From Bog-756 sp963837805 (lineage in GTDB: Bacteria; Actinomycetota; Acidimicrobiia; Acidimicrobiales; RAAP-2), in NCBI GenBank assembly GCA_963837805.1, contig CAWIOU010000016.1, positions 9,950 through 73,949 on the forward strand: a DNA stretch of 64,000 nucleotides, read 5' to 3'. The translations under genes were made by a program, and so were the position numbers. Shown here piece by piece: positions 54,678-62,963 of the stretch. Under the pieces are notes generated by a model. The model did no database searches. It was not told the origin of the DNA and saw only the letters and a list, made by a program, of their open reading frames with translations. How positions within the stretch are numbered: the stretch's first letter is position 1; each line of letters starts with the position of its first letter.

Positions 54678-55640
54678 ATGACCGTCTTCATGCTCGCCGG
54701 CCTGGGCGTCGAGGTCACCGGGGGTGATGCGGCCGTGGCCGACCTCGTCGAGTCCCGGCTCCGGTGTCTCGGGGCCGACGACGGCCATCCGGCCGACGTG
54801 GCCGTGGAGGTCCGTGGTCCGGGGGCCGACCCGAACTGGATCCGCCGTCCCGAGGGTGCCGGCCGCACCATCTGCGACATACCCGGGGCCCAGATCGAGT
54901 ACTTCGAGGGGCCGGACCAGATCTTCGTCGACTACGAGCACCGGGCCCGGCTTCTGTGCACGCCTGGCCCCGGCCTCGTGCAGATCGCGGTCACCGGTTC
55001 GGATCCGGGTGACGAGGTGCTGGCCAGCCATGCGCTGCTGACCGTGGCCCTGACCGAGACGGCCAAGCGCTTCGGGCGCTTCCCGCTGCACGCTGCCGGA
55101 CTGGCGCTCCGGGGACGGGGGGTGCTCATCGCGGGGACGAGCGGCGCCGGCAAGTCGACCACATCGGTGGCCCTGGTACGGGCCGGCTTCGATTTCCTCT
55201 CCGACGACACCGTCTTCCTCACCCCGACCCCCGACGGGATCTGGGTGGCAGGATTCCCCGATGAGGTGGATGTGAGCGAACGGACGGTGGCCATGGTCCC
55301 CGAGCTCGGCCATCTGGCCGGCTCGCCCCTGGCGCCGGGCCGCGAAAAGCACAGCTTCCGGGCCCAGGACGTGTACGGCATCACGCCCTTGGATGGTTGC
55401 CGCCCGGCCGTTCTGATCGCCCCTCAGGTGACCGCAGGATCGGGCTCGGAATTCGAGCCGCTGGCGCCGTCCCAGGCGCTGGTCGGGCTCCTGCCCAACG
55501 TGCTCCTGACCGAGCCGCGGGCCACCCGTGCCCACCTGGAGCTGTTGGCCGCGCTGGTGGAGTCGGTGCCCTGCCTGACCTTCCGGGTCGGCTCCGATCT
55601 GGAGGCCCTCGCCGCCGGCGTCGTCGACCTGGTGTCGTGA
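54678..55640 (+). CDS. HPr kinase-like protein of a RiPP cluster
   Basis: A 320-residue protein with an HprK/P-like kinase fold. Walker A LIAGTSGAGKSTTSVAL is at about 151-167, preceded by FPLHAAGLALRGRGV and followed by FDFLSDDTVFLTP (the Asp-Asp active-site part). In paeninodin-type clusters the homologous kinase phosphorylates the C-terminal Ser of the precursor, and the precursor here ends in Ser. The first 130 residues form a variable N-terminal domain. 25 nt after B2; its stop overlaps the next GTG. Confidence 0.87.
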   Translation: MTVFMLAGLGVEVTGGDAAVADLVESRLRCLGADDGHPADVAVEVRGPGADPNWIRRPEGAGRTICDIPGAQIEYFEGPDQIFVDYEHRARLLCTPGPGLVQIAVTGSDPGDEVLASHALLTVALTETAKRFGRFPLHAAGLALRGRGVLIAGTSGAGKSTTSVALVRAGFDFLSDDTVFLTPTPDGIWVAGFPDEVDVSERTVAMVPELGHLAGSPLAPGREKHSFRAQDVYGITPLDGCRPAVLIAPQVTAGSGSEFEPLAPSQALVGLLPNVLLTEPRATRAHLELLAALVESVPCLTFRVGSDLEALAAGVVDLVS

Positions 55641-56848
55641 GCTCGCCTCGGACGTCCCGGGAGTCGAGCGAACGCCTCGGCCGAGTGCTGGTCGAGCTCA
55701 CCAGGAGACCGGCGGCCCGGACGGCCGATCCGCTGGTGCTGCTCGACCGGGTCCCGTCCGACCGGTTGGTCGATCGGGCGTGCGACCACCGCGTGCCCGG
55801 GGTCGTCCACCGCTCCTTGTCCGAGCTGGGTGTCAGTGACTCCCGGTTCGTCGGGCTGCGGACCGCCTACCAGATGGCCACGCTCTCCCACCGCCGGTGC
55901 ATGGTCGACCTCCAGACCATGGTCGGTGTGCTCGCCGAGCTCCCCCATCCCTGGCTGGTGGTCAAGGGACCGGTCCTGGTCGAGGTCGGCTACGGCGACC
56001 CCGGGGCCCGCCTCTACGAGGACCTCGATCTGGTGGTGACGCCCACCGATCTGCCCGCCGCGCTGACGGCGATCGAAGCGGCCGGCGGTCGGGTCACCGA
56101 TCTGAACTGGCCGATGGTGGCGAAGCTGAGGCGAGCCGAGATCCCGATGCTGCTGCCGGACGGGATGCTCGCCGACCTCCATTGGCACCTGCTGGTCACC
56201 CCGGCGATCCGGTCGCGGTTCGCGGTGCCGATGGAGGAGCTCATCGAGCGGAGGCGCACCGTGCGGTTGGGCGGGTTGGACGTGGCCACGCTCGACCCGG
56301 TCGACGGTCTCCTGTATCTCTGCCTCCACGGATCGCTCTCCGGAGGCAATCAACTCGTGTGGCTCAAGGATCTCGACCAGATGATGGACGGCGAGGTCAT
56401 CGAATGGGACGAGTTGGTCCGGCGCGCCGTCCGGTACCGGGCGGGACTGGTGGTGGCCATGCAACTGGAGCGGGCACGGGTGGTTCTCGGTGCTCCCGTC
56501 CCCGACTCGGTACCCGCCGCCCTGGCTGGCGACCAGGTCTGGTGGCGCTGGTGGCGGTCCAGGGAACGGTCGGTGGGCATGGCCCGGTGGGGAGGGGAGG
56601 ATGATGACGACAGCCGGTTCGTCTCGGCCACGTCGGACGGGAGCGTGGCCAGCGCCCTGCAGTTGGCTCGGACGGTGGCCTCGGACACGGCCATCCACTA
56701 CTTCGGCCGTTGCCGTCGAGCCGCGGGCCGGATCGGATCGCCGGCCGATGGCGCCGAGGATGCGGTCCCGGAGCTGTACCGGTCCGTCGGGTCGACCGCT
56801 GCCCGGGCCGAGTACGTGCGCCTGGTGAGTACCGGCCGCTGGGCCTGA
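55637..56848 (+). CDS. nucleotidyltransferase-fold protein of a RiPP cluster
   Basis: A 403-residue member of the NTP_transf_5 family found with lasso B1/B2/kinase genes. The fold core is VVKGPVLVEVGYGDPGARLYEDLDLVVTPTDLPAAL in sequence (key residues Lys, Arg-x-Tyr, Asp-x-Asp), and LHWHLLVTPAIRSRF follows. In Bacillus clusters such proteins further decorate the phosphorylated C-terminus (extra phosphate or sugar groups are reported there); the action here is unproven. GTG 55637 overlaps the kinase stop. Residues 320-345 include a Trp- and Asp-rich insertion. Confidence 0.82.
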   Translation: MSSPRTSRESSERLGRVLVELTRRPAARTADPLVLLDRVPSDRLVDRACDHRVPGVVHRSLSELGVSDSRFVGLRTAYQMATLSHRRCMVDLQTMVGVLAELPHPWLVVKGPVLVEVGYGDPGARLYEDLDLVVTPTDLPAALTAIEAAGGRVTDLNWPMVAKLRRAEIPMLLPDGMLADLHWHLLVTPAIRSRFAVPMEELIERRRTVRLGGLDVATLDPVDGLLYLCLHGSLSGGNQLVWLKDLDQMMDGEVIEWDELVRRAVRYRAGLVVAMQLERARVVLGAPVPDSVPAALAGDQVWWRWWRSRERSVGMARWGGEDDDDSRFVSATSDGSVASALQLARTVASDTAIHYFGRCRRAAGRIGSPADGAEDAVPELYRSVGSTAARAEYVRLVSTGRWA

Positions 56849-56902
56849 CGGCTCCGACGCCCGGAACGCGCCCGCTCGACGGTGTCCGGTGGACCGGTCA
56901 CA

Positions 56903-58126
56903 ATGGATGCGGTGCGACGTCCATCGGCCCGGAAGGCGAGATCGGCACCCCCCGACCTCACGGTGGTGGCCATCCCGTTCTTCTTCGGCTCCATGGCCCT
57001 CGAGTACGTCGTCCTCCGCCGGCGGGCCGCGGCCCGAGGGGCATCGTCGAGCGGTGACTTCGAGCGCAGGGACACCGTGGCCAGCCTGGTCATGGGCACG
57101 GCCAGCCTGGCCACCCCCTTCGTCCTTCCGCGCCTGCTCCGGCCGTTCACTCCCGGTCGGGGCCGTCTCGGGAAGCTGGTGGTTCTGGGCGCGGTGGGGG
57201 CGGCCGCGGCGGCCACCGTGGCCGACGCCGTCGTGCGGTCGGCCGACCGAGATCGACCGAGGTTGGTCGGGGGTGGCGGAATCGACCAGGAGGACGACCA
57301 GCCGGGTGCCGAACCCCCTGGGCTCCGGCGGGCCCGCCAGGTGGCCGCGGTCGGCGGCGTGGCCGCGGTGGTGGCCGGAGGGGTGGCCGTCACCACGACG
57401 TGGTGGTCCCATCTGAGTCCCCAACGTCTGTGGAAGTACCGGTTCCTCCCCGGGTTGAGCGGGCCGGTGGCCGTGGGGCTCGCCGTCCTCGGCTGGGACT
57501 TCATCTACTACTGGAACCACCGGTTCAGCCACGAGAGCCGGTACATGTGGGCCATGCACGTCGTGCACCACTCGAGTGAGCGGTACAACCTGTCGACGGC
57601 TCTCCGCCAGCCGGTGGCCGACGCCCTGGCCACCTCCATCCCCTACGGCGCTCTCTGTCTTTTCGGCCTTTCGCCGGCCCTGGTGGAGACGGCGAGAGGC
57701 GTCAACCTGCTGTACCAGTTCTGGATCCACACCGAGACCATCGGGACCATCGGCCCGCCCGAGGCGGTCCTCAACACCCCGTCCCACCATCGTGTCCACC
57801 ACGGGTCCAACCGGAAGTACCTCGACCGCAACCACGGGAGCATCCTCATCCTGTGGGACCGGCTGTTCGGCACGTTCGAACCGGAGGGTGAGCGGGTCGT
57901 CTACGGGCTCACCAAGGACATCAAGACGTTCAACCCGGCCGTCATCGCCAGCCATGAGTACGTCGCCATGCTGCGCGACGTGGCCGGGGCCTCGGGTTGG
58001 GGCGACCGTCTCTCCTATGTCGTGCGGGGACCGGGCTGGCGTCCGGCGGCCGGTGGCTCCCGACCATCGGCGTTGCCGGTGGGTCCGGGGGAGGCCTCCG
58101 GGCCGAGGCAGCTGGTCCCCGCCTGA
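56903..58126 (+). CDS. sterol desaturase/fatty acid hydroxylase-family protein
   Basis: A 407-residue membrane di-iron enzyme. The histidine boxes are HRFSH (about 209-213), HVVHHSS (about 221-227) and the late HHRVHHG (about 295-301), plus the extra His in WIHTETIG. It has four to six helices, with a charged insert near 115-145 that is absent in short homologues. Substrate likely a lipid or carotenoid alcohol. ATG at 56903 is preferred; GTG at 56882 is in frame. It starts 54 nt after the nucleotidyltransferase gene on the same strand, so it may be co-transcribed with the RiPP genes, but its sequence gives no link to peptides. Confidence 0.85.
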   Translation: MDAVRRPSARKARSAPPDLTVVAIPFFFGSMALEYVVLRRRAAARGASSSGDFERRDTVASLVMGTASLATPFVLPRLLRPFTPGRGRLGKLVVLGAVGAAAAATVADAVVRSADRDRPRLVGGGGIDQEDDQPGAEPPGLRRARQVAAVGGVAAVVAGGVAVTTTWWSHLSPQRLWKYRFLPGLSGPVAVGLAVLGWDFIYYWNHRFSHESRYMWAMHVVHHSSERYNLSTALRQPVADALATSIPYGALCLFGLSPALVETARGVNLLYQFWIHTETIGTIGPPEAVLNTPSHHRVHHGSNRKYLDRNHGSILILWDRLFGTFEPEGERVVYGLTKDIKTFNPAVIASHEYVAMLRDVAGASGWGDRLSYVVRGPGWRPAAGGSRPSALPVGPGEASGPRQLVPA

Positions 58127-58168
58127 GGGCGGCCGGTTCAGTGCCCCCCGTTGAGGAGTCTCACGGGT

Positions 58169-59230
58169 TCAGTTCAGTTCGGAGCGGGGCCAGGTCGCCG
58201 CCGATCCATCGGCCGTCACTTCGACCTCGGTGCCGCTGTCCATCGGTAGGCCACCGTCCGAACGGATGGTGATGGGAGTCTCGTCGGCATTGTGGGCGGC
58301 GACGGTGATCACCTTGTCGTGTCCGTGGAACTGTGTCCGGACGACGGTGGCCCGAAGTCCATTGCCGCCCATGTCCGTGGACAGGCGGAGCTGCTCCGGC
58401 CGGACCAGGGCCACGACCGGACCCGAGAAGGGTCGCTCGTCGGGAATCCGACGCCGACGGAGGGATCCGAACGGTGTGATCACGGTGTCGCCGTCCACCG
58501 TGCCGCTGACCAGGTTGGCATCTCCCAGAAACCGTGCCATGTCGGGATCGACCGGGTAGTCGTAGAGCTCCTGAGGCGTGCCGAACTGGCCGATCGAACC
58601 GTTGCGGATGACCGCCACCTGATCGGCCATGGACAGGGCCTCGTCCTGGTCGTGGGTGACCAGGACGGCTGTGGTCTCCTCCGCCCTGAGCACGTCCTGC
58701 ACGTCAGCTCGCACCGAGGCCCGCAGCCCGGTGTCGAGCGAGGAGAAGGGCTCGTCCAGCAGGACCAGGGCCGGACGGATGGCGAGCGCCCGGGCCAGGG
58801 CCACCCGCTGCTGCTGTCCCCCGGACAACTGGTGCGGGTACCGGTGCCCCATGCCGGACAAGCCCACCATCTCCAGGAGCTGATCCGTGGTCCCGCCCAG
58901 CTTCCGCCTCGACCGCCGGACCCCGAAGGCCACGTTGGCCGCCACGGTGAGGTGGGGGAAGAGCGAACCCTCCTGCGGGACGTAGCCGATCCCCCGTTGC
59001 TCGGGACGGAGCGCGTGACGGGCATCCTCCACCTTCCGACCCCGAATGGTCACCCTGCCGCGGTCGGCCCGTTCGAATCCCGCCACCACCCGGAGGAGTG
59101 TGGTCTTGCCGCTGCCGGATGGACCCAACACGGCGGTCAGTGAACCCTCGGGCACGGTGAGATCGACACCGGTCAGGACAGGTTGGGTGCCGAACGACTT
59201 GTGGAGGTCCTCGACTTCGAGCCCGCTCAC
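58169..59230 (-). CDS. ferric iron ABC transporter ATP-binding protein
   Basis: A 353-residue ATPase of the Fbp/Fut type. Walker A LGPSGSGKTTLLRVVAG (about 35-51), signature HQLSGGQQQRVALARAL, Walker B LVLLDEPFSSLD and H-loop VLVTHDQDEAL are present. A C-terminal TOBE domain (from about 245) follows with LVRPEQLRLS. GTG at 59230 overlaps the stop of the permease gene (GTGA). Last gene of a three-gene importer operon read from 61899 downward. Cargo assignment comes from the binding protein and operator. Confidence 0.9.
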   Translation of the reverse strand: MSGLEVEDLHKSFGTQPVLTGVDLTVPEGSLTAVLGPSGSGKTTLLRVVAGFERADRGRVTIRGRKVEDARHALRPEQRGIGYVPQEGSLFPHLTVAANVAFGVRRSRRKLGGTTDQLLEMVGLSGMGHRYPHQLSGGQQQRVALARALAIRPALVLLDEPFSSLDTGLRASVRADVQDVLRAEETTAVLVTHDQDEALSMADQVAVIRNGSIGQFGTPQELYDYPVDPDMARFLGDANLVSGTVDGDTVITPFGSLRRRRIPDERPFSGPVVALVRPEQLRLSTDMGGNGLRATVVRTQFHGHDKVITVAAHNADETPITIRSDGGLPMDSGTEVEVTADGSAATWPRSELN

Positions 59231-60828
59231 TCCATGACGGCGCGAGACGGCAGCCGGTCGAACCATCTTCCGAGGATATAGCTCGGCACCGCGGCGATCA
59301 GGATCATCAGGCCGGCGTAGGGGGCGGCGGCGGCGTAGGAGAGATTGGTGGTGTAGGCCCAGAACTGCGTCGACAGGGTTTGGACCCCGGTGGGGATCAT
59401 CACCAATGTGAGGGTCAGCTCGGTCACCACGGAGAGAAAGACAAGACAGAACGCGGCGGCCAGGCCGGGACCGACCAGCGGGAGGATCACCCGCCACCAC
59501 ACCGCCACCGGTCGCCGCCCCAGGGAACGGGCCACGTCCTCCAGGGCCAGGGGGGCCTGCGCCACCGAGGTTCGCACCGCCACCAGGGCGAGAGGGAAGA
59601 ACATGATGGCGTACCCCACGATGAGCAGGGGGGTGCTCTGGTAGAGCGTCGGGACGGCGCGTATCGAGAAGTAGACCAGGGCCAGGGCGATGACCAGTCC
59701 GGGAATGGCCTGGACGATGAAGGTGCCCCGCTCGAGCAGCATGGTGGAACGACGGGGTTGCCGTACCGCCAGCAGGGCGACCGGCAGCGCCAGCAACGTG
59801 GCCATGACGCCGGCGGCGGCGGCGTAGCCCACGGTGGTCAGCGCCGCCCCGGCCAGGGACGTGGTGGCCGGCAGCGTGGTGCTCCCGCCGCGGATCATCC
59901 AGTAGATGACCACTCCCACCGGGACCCCGAGGGCCAGACCGACCAGGACGACCAGGCTGAGGAGGGCCGGAATGGTGGCCCGGGCCAACGGTTGGGGAGT
60001 GCGGGCCCGCAACCCACGGGTGGTCCGGGTCACCCGGCCCTTCCCCCGAGCCAGGACGTCACCGCCGAGAACGGCGAGGCTGAGCAGTACCAGGATCATC
60101 GAGAGCGACGAGGCCACGGGAATGTTGTAGCTGCGTTGTGATTGGAAGAAGATCTCGGTTGTCAGGGTCTGGTAGCGGAGGACCTCGAAGGCCCCGTACT
60201 CGGCCAGCAGAGCCAATGACACCAGCACGCATCCACCGAGCAACGCGGCCCGCGCCTGGTTGAGGGTGACCCGGAAGAACACTTCCCAGCGCGACAGGCC
60301 CAGGGAACGAGCCACCTCCTCCTGGCCGGGATCGGCCCCGCGGAACGAGGCGGCCACCGGCAGGTAGGCCAGGGGGTAGAGGGCCAGGGTCATGACCAGC
60401 GAGGCGCCGAGATACCCGTGCACGGCGGGAGCGACGGACACCCAGCCGAAGCTGGTTACGAAGTCGGGGATGGCCACGGGCAGGACGACCAGGACGGCCC
60501 AGACATGTCGGCCGGGCAGGTCGGTCTTTTCGACCAGCCAGGCGGCGGCCGTCCCGATCACCGCGCAGCACAACGTCACGGTGACGGCGAGCTTGACCGT
60601 GTTCCACACCAGCGTCAGGGTGAATTGGCGAAAGACCAGACGTTCGATCTGCGACCACCCGGTCTGGGCCGCCTCGACCACCAGATAGACGAGCGGCAGG
60701 GCCAGCAGGAGCGCCACCAGGATGGCGCACGCCCACAGAAGGCGCGAACCCCGGGATCGTCCCGCCACCGGCGTCGGAGCCGGCGCGCTGGGCTCGAGTC
60801 CGGCTTCGGCAACCGCCGTCAGCGCCAC
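59227..60828 (-). CDS. ferric iron ABC transporter permease
   Basis: A 533-residue double permease (two fused six-helix halves), as in FbpB/FutB. Each half has an EAA-like loop: LGLSRWEVFFRVTLNQARAA and LGRRPVAVWWRVILPLVGPG. The segment LPVAIPDFVTSFGWVS is typical. It is 15 nt downstream of the binding-protein gene, with an overlap to the ATPase gene, giving a complete importer. The start at 60828 has no strong ribosome-binding site. Confidence 0.9.
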   Translation of the reverse strand: MALTAVAEAGLEPSAPAPTPVAGRSRGSRLLWACAILVALLLALPLVYLVVEAAQTGWSQIERLVFRQFTLTLVWNTVKLAVTVTLCCAVIGTAAAWLVEKTDLPGRHVWAVLVVLPVAIPDFVTSFGWVSVAPAVHGYLGASLVMTLALYPLAYLPVAASFRGADPGQEEVARSLGLSRWEVFFRVTLNQARAALLGGCVLVSLALLAEYGAFEVLRYQTLTTEIFFQSQRSYNIPVASSLSMILVLLSLAVLGGDVLARGKGRVTRTTRGLRARTPQPLARATIPALLSLVVLVGLALGVPVGVVIYWMIRGGSTTLPATTSLAGAALTTVGYAAAAGVMATLLALPVALLAVRQPRRSTMLLERGTFIVQAIPGLVIALALVYFSIRAVPTLYQSTPLLIVGYAIMFFPLALVAVRTSVAQAPLALEDVARSLGRRPVAVWWRVILPLVGPGLAAAFCLVFLSVVTELTLTLVMIPTGVQTLSTQFWAYTTNLSYAAAAPYAGLMILIAAVPSYILGRWFDRLPSRAVME

Positions 60829-60843
60829 GTTCGGTCCACGCCG

Positions 60844-61899
60844 CTATTCGAGGCCGGCCTGTTGGAGCAGGGCGGTGGCAGTGGATCCGTCGCCGAGCTC
60901 GGCGATGGTCAGCGGCGCCGGCATCAGCGTGTCGAAGGGCCGGAGAGGCTGGGCGGTGGTGACCCCGGACCCCAGGGGATACTCGAAGCTGTCGCTGTGG
61001 GCCAGGATCTCCTGACCCTGACGGCTGACCAGGAAGGCCAGAAACTGTTGGTCGGCGCTCTTGTGGGTGCTGGTGTTGATGATCCCCGCACCGGAAACAT
61101 CGATGACGTAGCCGGGATCCCGGGGAGCGAAGGTGGCGATGGCCGAATGCATGGCGTCGGCACCGACCTCGGCCCGCTGGCGGTACCAGTAGTAGTGGTT
61201 GATCACCCCGAGCTCCACGTGGCCCTCGTTGACCTCGTTCGTGAGGGTCTCGTTGTCGGGGAAGATATTGCTCCCCGCGTTGGCCTTCATCGCGGCCAGC
61301 CATCTCGTCGCCGCCTCCGTGCCATGGGCCTTTTGGATGGACACGACAATGGGGAAGAAGTCGGACTCTCCTTGGGCCAGACCGATCTTTCCCTTCCATC
61401 GGGGATCGGCCAGATCCATGATCGAGGCGGGGAGCTCAGCGCGGGTGAGCTCGCTGGTGTTGTAGACCATCACGCTGACCCGGGCCGAGACGCCGACCCA
61501 CTTCCCTTGGGGCGAGCTGTACTTCGCCGGAACCGCCGCCAGGGTGGACGGGTCCACGGGCGACAGGCGGCCCCTCTCCTGCAGGGTCTCCAGGGCCGGG
61601 GAATTCTCGGTGTAGATGACATCGGCCGGCGATGCCGAACCTTCGGTGAGGATCTGGTTGGCCAGCACGTCCTCGTCGTCGTTTCGGACCTTCACGGTGA
61701 TCCCGGTCTTCTTCTCGAAGGCCGCCACCAGTGCGTTGGTGGTCTGCTCATGCTGGCCGCTGTAGAGGGTGATGGTCTGGGCCGAGGAACCGCCCGACGG
61801 GTTCGAGCTACACGCAGAAGCGAGCACCGCCAGGCCGAGGAGGACGCCCGCCCCGGCCAGCCCCAGCCTCGGACGCCCCTGCCCTGCTTTGGTGCGCAT
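60844..61899 (-). CDS. Fe(3+) ABC transporter substrate-binding lipoprotein
   Basis: A 351-residue binding protein of the FbpA/FutA family, anchored by lipidation. The signal peptide ends in the lipobox LASAC (Cys30). Family blocks are LYSGQHEQTTNALVAAFEKK, DEDVLANQI, DVIYTENSPALETL and the Tyr pair in NHYYWYRQRAE, the likely iron-coordinating tyrosines. No leader sequence precedes the ATG; a promoter and DtxR-like operator lie immediately upstream. First gene of the importer operon. Confidence 0.92.
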   Translation of the reverse strand: MRTKAGQGRPRLGLAGAGVLLGLAVLASACSSNPSGGSSAQTITLYSGQHEQTTNALVAAFEKKTGITVKVRNDDEDVLANQILTEGSASPADVIYTENSPALETLQERGRLSPVDPSTLAAVPAKYSSPQGKWVGVSARVSVMVYNTSELTRAELPASIMDLADPRWKGKIGLAQGESDFFPIVVSIQKAHGTEAATRWLAAMKANAGSNIFPDNETLTNEVNEGHVELGVINHYYWYRQRAEVGADAMHSAIATFAPRDPGYVIDVSGAGIINTSTHKSADQQFLAFLVSRQGQEILAHSDSFEYPLGSGVTTAQPLRPFDTLMPAPLTIAELGDGSTATALLQQAGLE

Positions 61900-61907
61900 A
61901 AGCCCAA

Positions 61908-61937
61908 AGCTTAGGTACCCCTAACTATTGGCGTCAA
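61908..61937 (-). promoter_or_regulatory. promoter of the iron importer operon
   Basis: On the minus strand, TTGACG (61932-61937) is followed after 18 bp by TAAGCT (61908-61913). The start codon is 9 nt beyond the -10 box, so the mRNA is probably nearly leaderless. The inverted repeat of the next entry covers the spacer and -10 box. Confidence 0.45.
61911..61924. promoter_or_regulatory. DtxR/IdeR-like iron box
   Basis: TTAGGTACCCCTAA is an inverted repeat TTAGG-N4-CCTAA. It matches the first 14 bases of the DtxR/IdeR consensus (TTAGGTTAGGCTAA...) at TTAGG and at CTAA, although the rest of the 19-bp site is poorly kept. Its place on the promoter of a ferric iron importer supports iron-dependent repression. 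Confidence 0.5.
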
Positions 61938-62005
61938 GCGCCCTTGTGTCCTGGGGGTCCTGCGGTGGCCGGCGGCTTGGATATCGCCGCCTTGATGACG
62001 ACCTG

Positions 62006-62668
62006 TCACCCGTTCGATCCCGGCTGCCCCCGACTCAACTGGGCGTGCGCGATACCAGCAGAACATGTCAATTCGGAGCACGAGTAGCCATTGACGTCGA
62101 TTCGTCGTTGCTCGAAGAGCCGCTCACCATCGCCCAGCAGAACGGGCGCCATCGCCACGTGCATCTCGTCGACGAGCCCAGCATCGAGGAAGGCCCGGAT
62201 GGTGGCCGGGCCTCCACCAAGAGCGACGTCTTGACCTTCGGCGGCCCGAATTGCCATGTCAAGAACCTCTCGCGGTGTGGCATCAACGAAGTGGAACGTC
62301 GTGCCGTTGCCCATGGCCAGTTGAGCCCGCCGATGGTGAGTGAGCACGAACACATCGTGGCCGAAGGGAGGATCCTCTCCCCACCACCCGCGCCAGGACT
62401 CATCGGGCCAGGCGCCTCGGATCGGGCCGAACATGTTGCGGCCCATGATGGTGGCACCGATCCCGGTCGAACGGGCGCGGAAGAGATCGTCATTGATGCC
62501 GGACTCGCCGCCGTCCTGACCGAGCATGGCTCGCCCGGATCTGGTCCGGAAGATCCATTCGTGGAGCCGTCGGCCTCCTTCGCCGAGCGGTTCCTCCAGA
62601 CGCTGATTCGGACCGGCACCGTACCCGTCGAGCGAAATCGTGAAGTTGTGCACGCGTAGGCGAGGCAT
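62006..62668 (-). CDS. dihydrofolate reductase-family (RibD C-terminal) protein
   Basis: A 220-residue NADPH-binding reductase-fold protein. TISLDGYGAGPNQ, GATIMGRNMFGPIRG, DVFVLTHH and DVALGGGPATIRAFLDAGLVDE are the family blocks. Many such proteins are of unknown reaction; true folate reduction is unlikely, as key DHFR residues are not apparent. ATG at 62668 with AGGAGG 4 nt upstream decides the start; the longer open frame runs into the tRNA gene. A 106-nt gap separates it from the iron operon. Confidence 0.85.
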   Translation of the reverse strand: MPRLRVHNFTISLDGYGAGPNQRLEEPLGEGGRRLHEWIFRTRSGRAMLGQDGGESGINDDLFRARSTGIGATIMGRNMFGPIRGAWPDESWRGWWGEDPPFGHDVFVLTHHRRAQLAMGNGTTFHFVDATPREVLDMAIRAAEGQDVALGGGPATIRAFLDAGLVDEMHVAMAPVLLGDGERLFEQRRIDVNGYSCSELTCSAGIAHAQLSRGQPGSNG

Positions 62669-62736
62669 GCGGCCTCCTTTTGAATCCTGGGTCGTCGGCG
62701 CCGCGGTCCTGGTCCTGGTCGGCATCCGGTCTCCCG

Positions 62737-62765
62737 GCAAAAGCGCCCTCCGCAAAAGCGCCCTC
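62737..62765. repeat. direct repeat at the 3' end of tRNA-Arg
   Basis: gcaaaagcgccctc occurs at 62737-62750 and again at 62752-62765. The second copy includes the last bases of the tRNA gene (acceptor stem), so the 3' end of the tRNA is duplicated just downstream of it. No integrase or other mobile-element gene is present. Confidence 0.7.
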
Positions 62766-62830
62766 GGCAGGACTCGAACCTGCGCACACGGCTCCGGAGG
62801 CCGATGCTCTATCCGCTGAGCTACGAGGGC
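62759..62830 (-). tRNA. tRNA-Arg(CCG)
   Basis: Full cloverleaf on the minus strand: acceptor stem GCCCTCG/CGAGGGC, D-arm GCTC/GAGC, anticodon loop CTCCGGA with anticodon CCG (reads codon CGG), four-base variable loop GTGC, and T-arm GCAGG-TTCGAGT-CCTGC. The first anticodon-stem pair is T-T. CCA is not encoded. It lies divergently beside argS. Confidence 0.95.
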
Positions 62831-62963
62831 GGGTGACCGGTGGGGAGCGTGCTCGGATCGGCGGGACGCTCCCCCTACGGAGTGCCAACTGTAGTGCGAG
62901 CACCGGGGACCCAACCTCGGGCCACATGGCCGGTGGCTCGGGAGGACGTATCCTCGCTCCTAG

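Noticed and set aside
62737..62765. Integrated mobile element at tRNA-Arg
   Set aside because: The tRNA-end repeats are adjacent, with no room for an element and no integrase gene.
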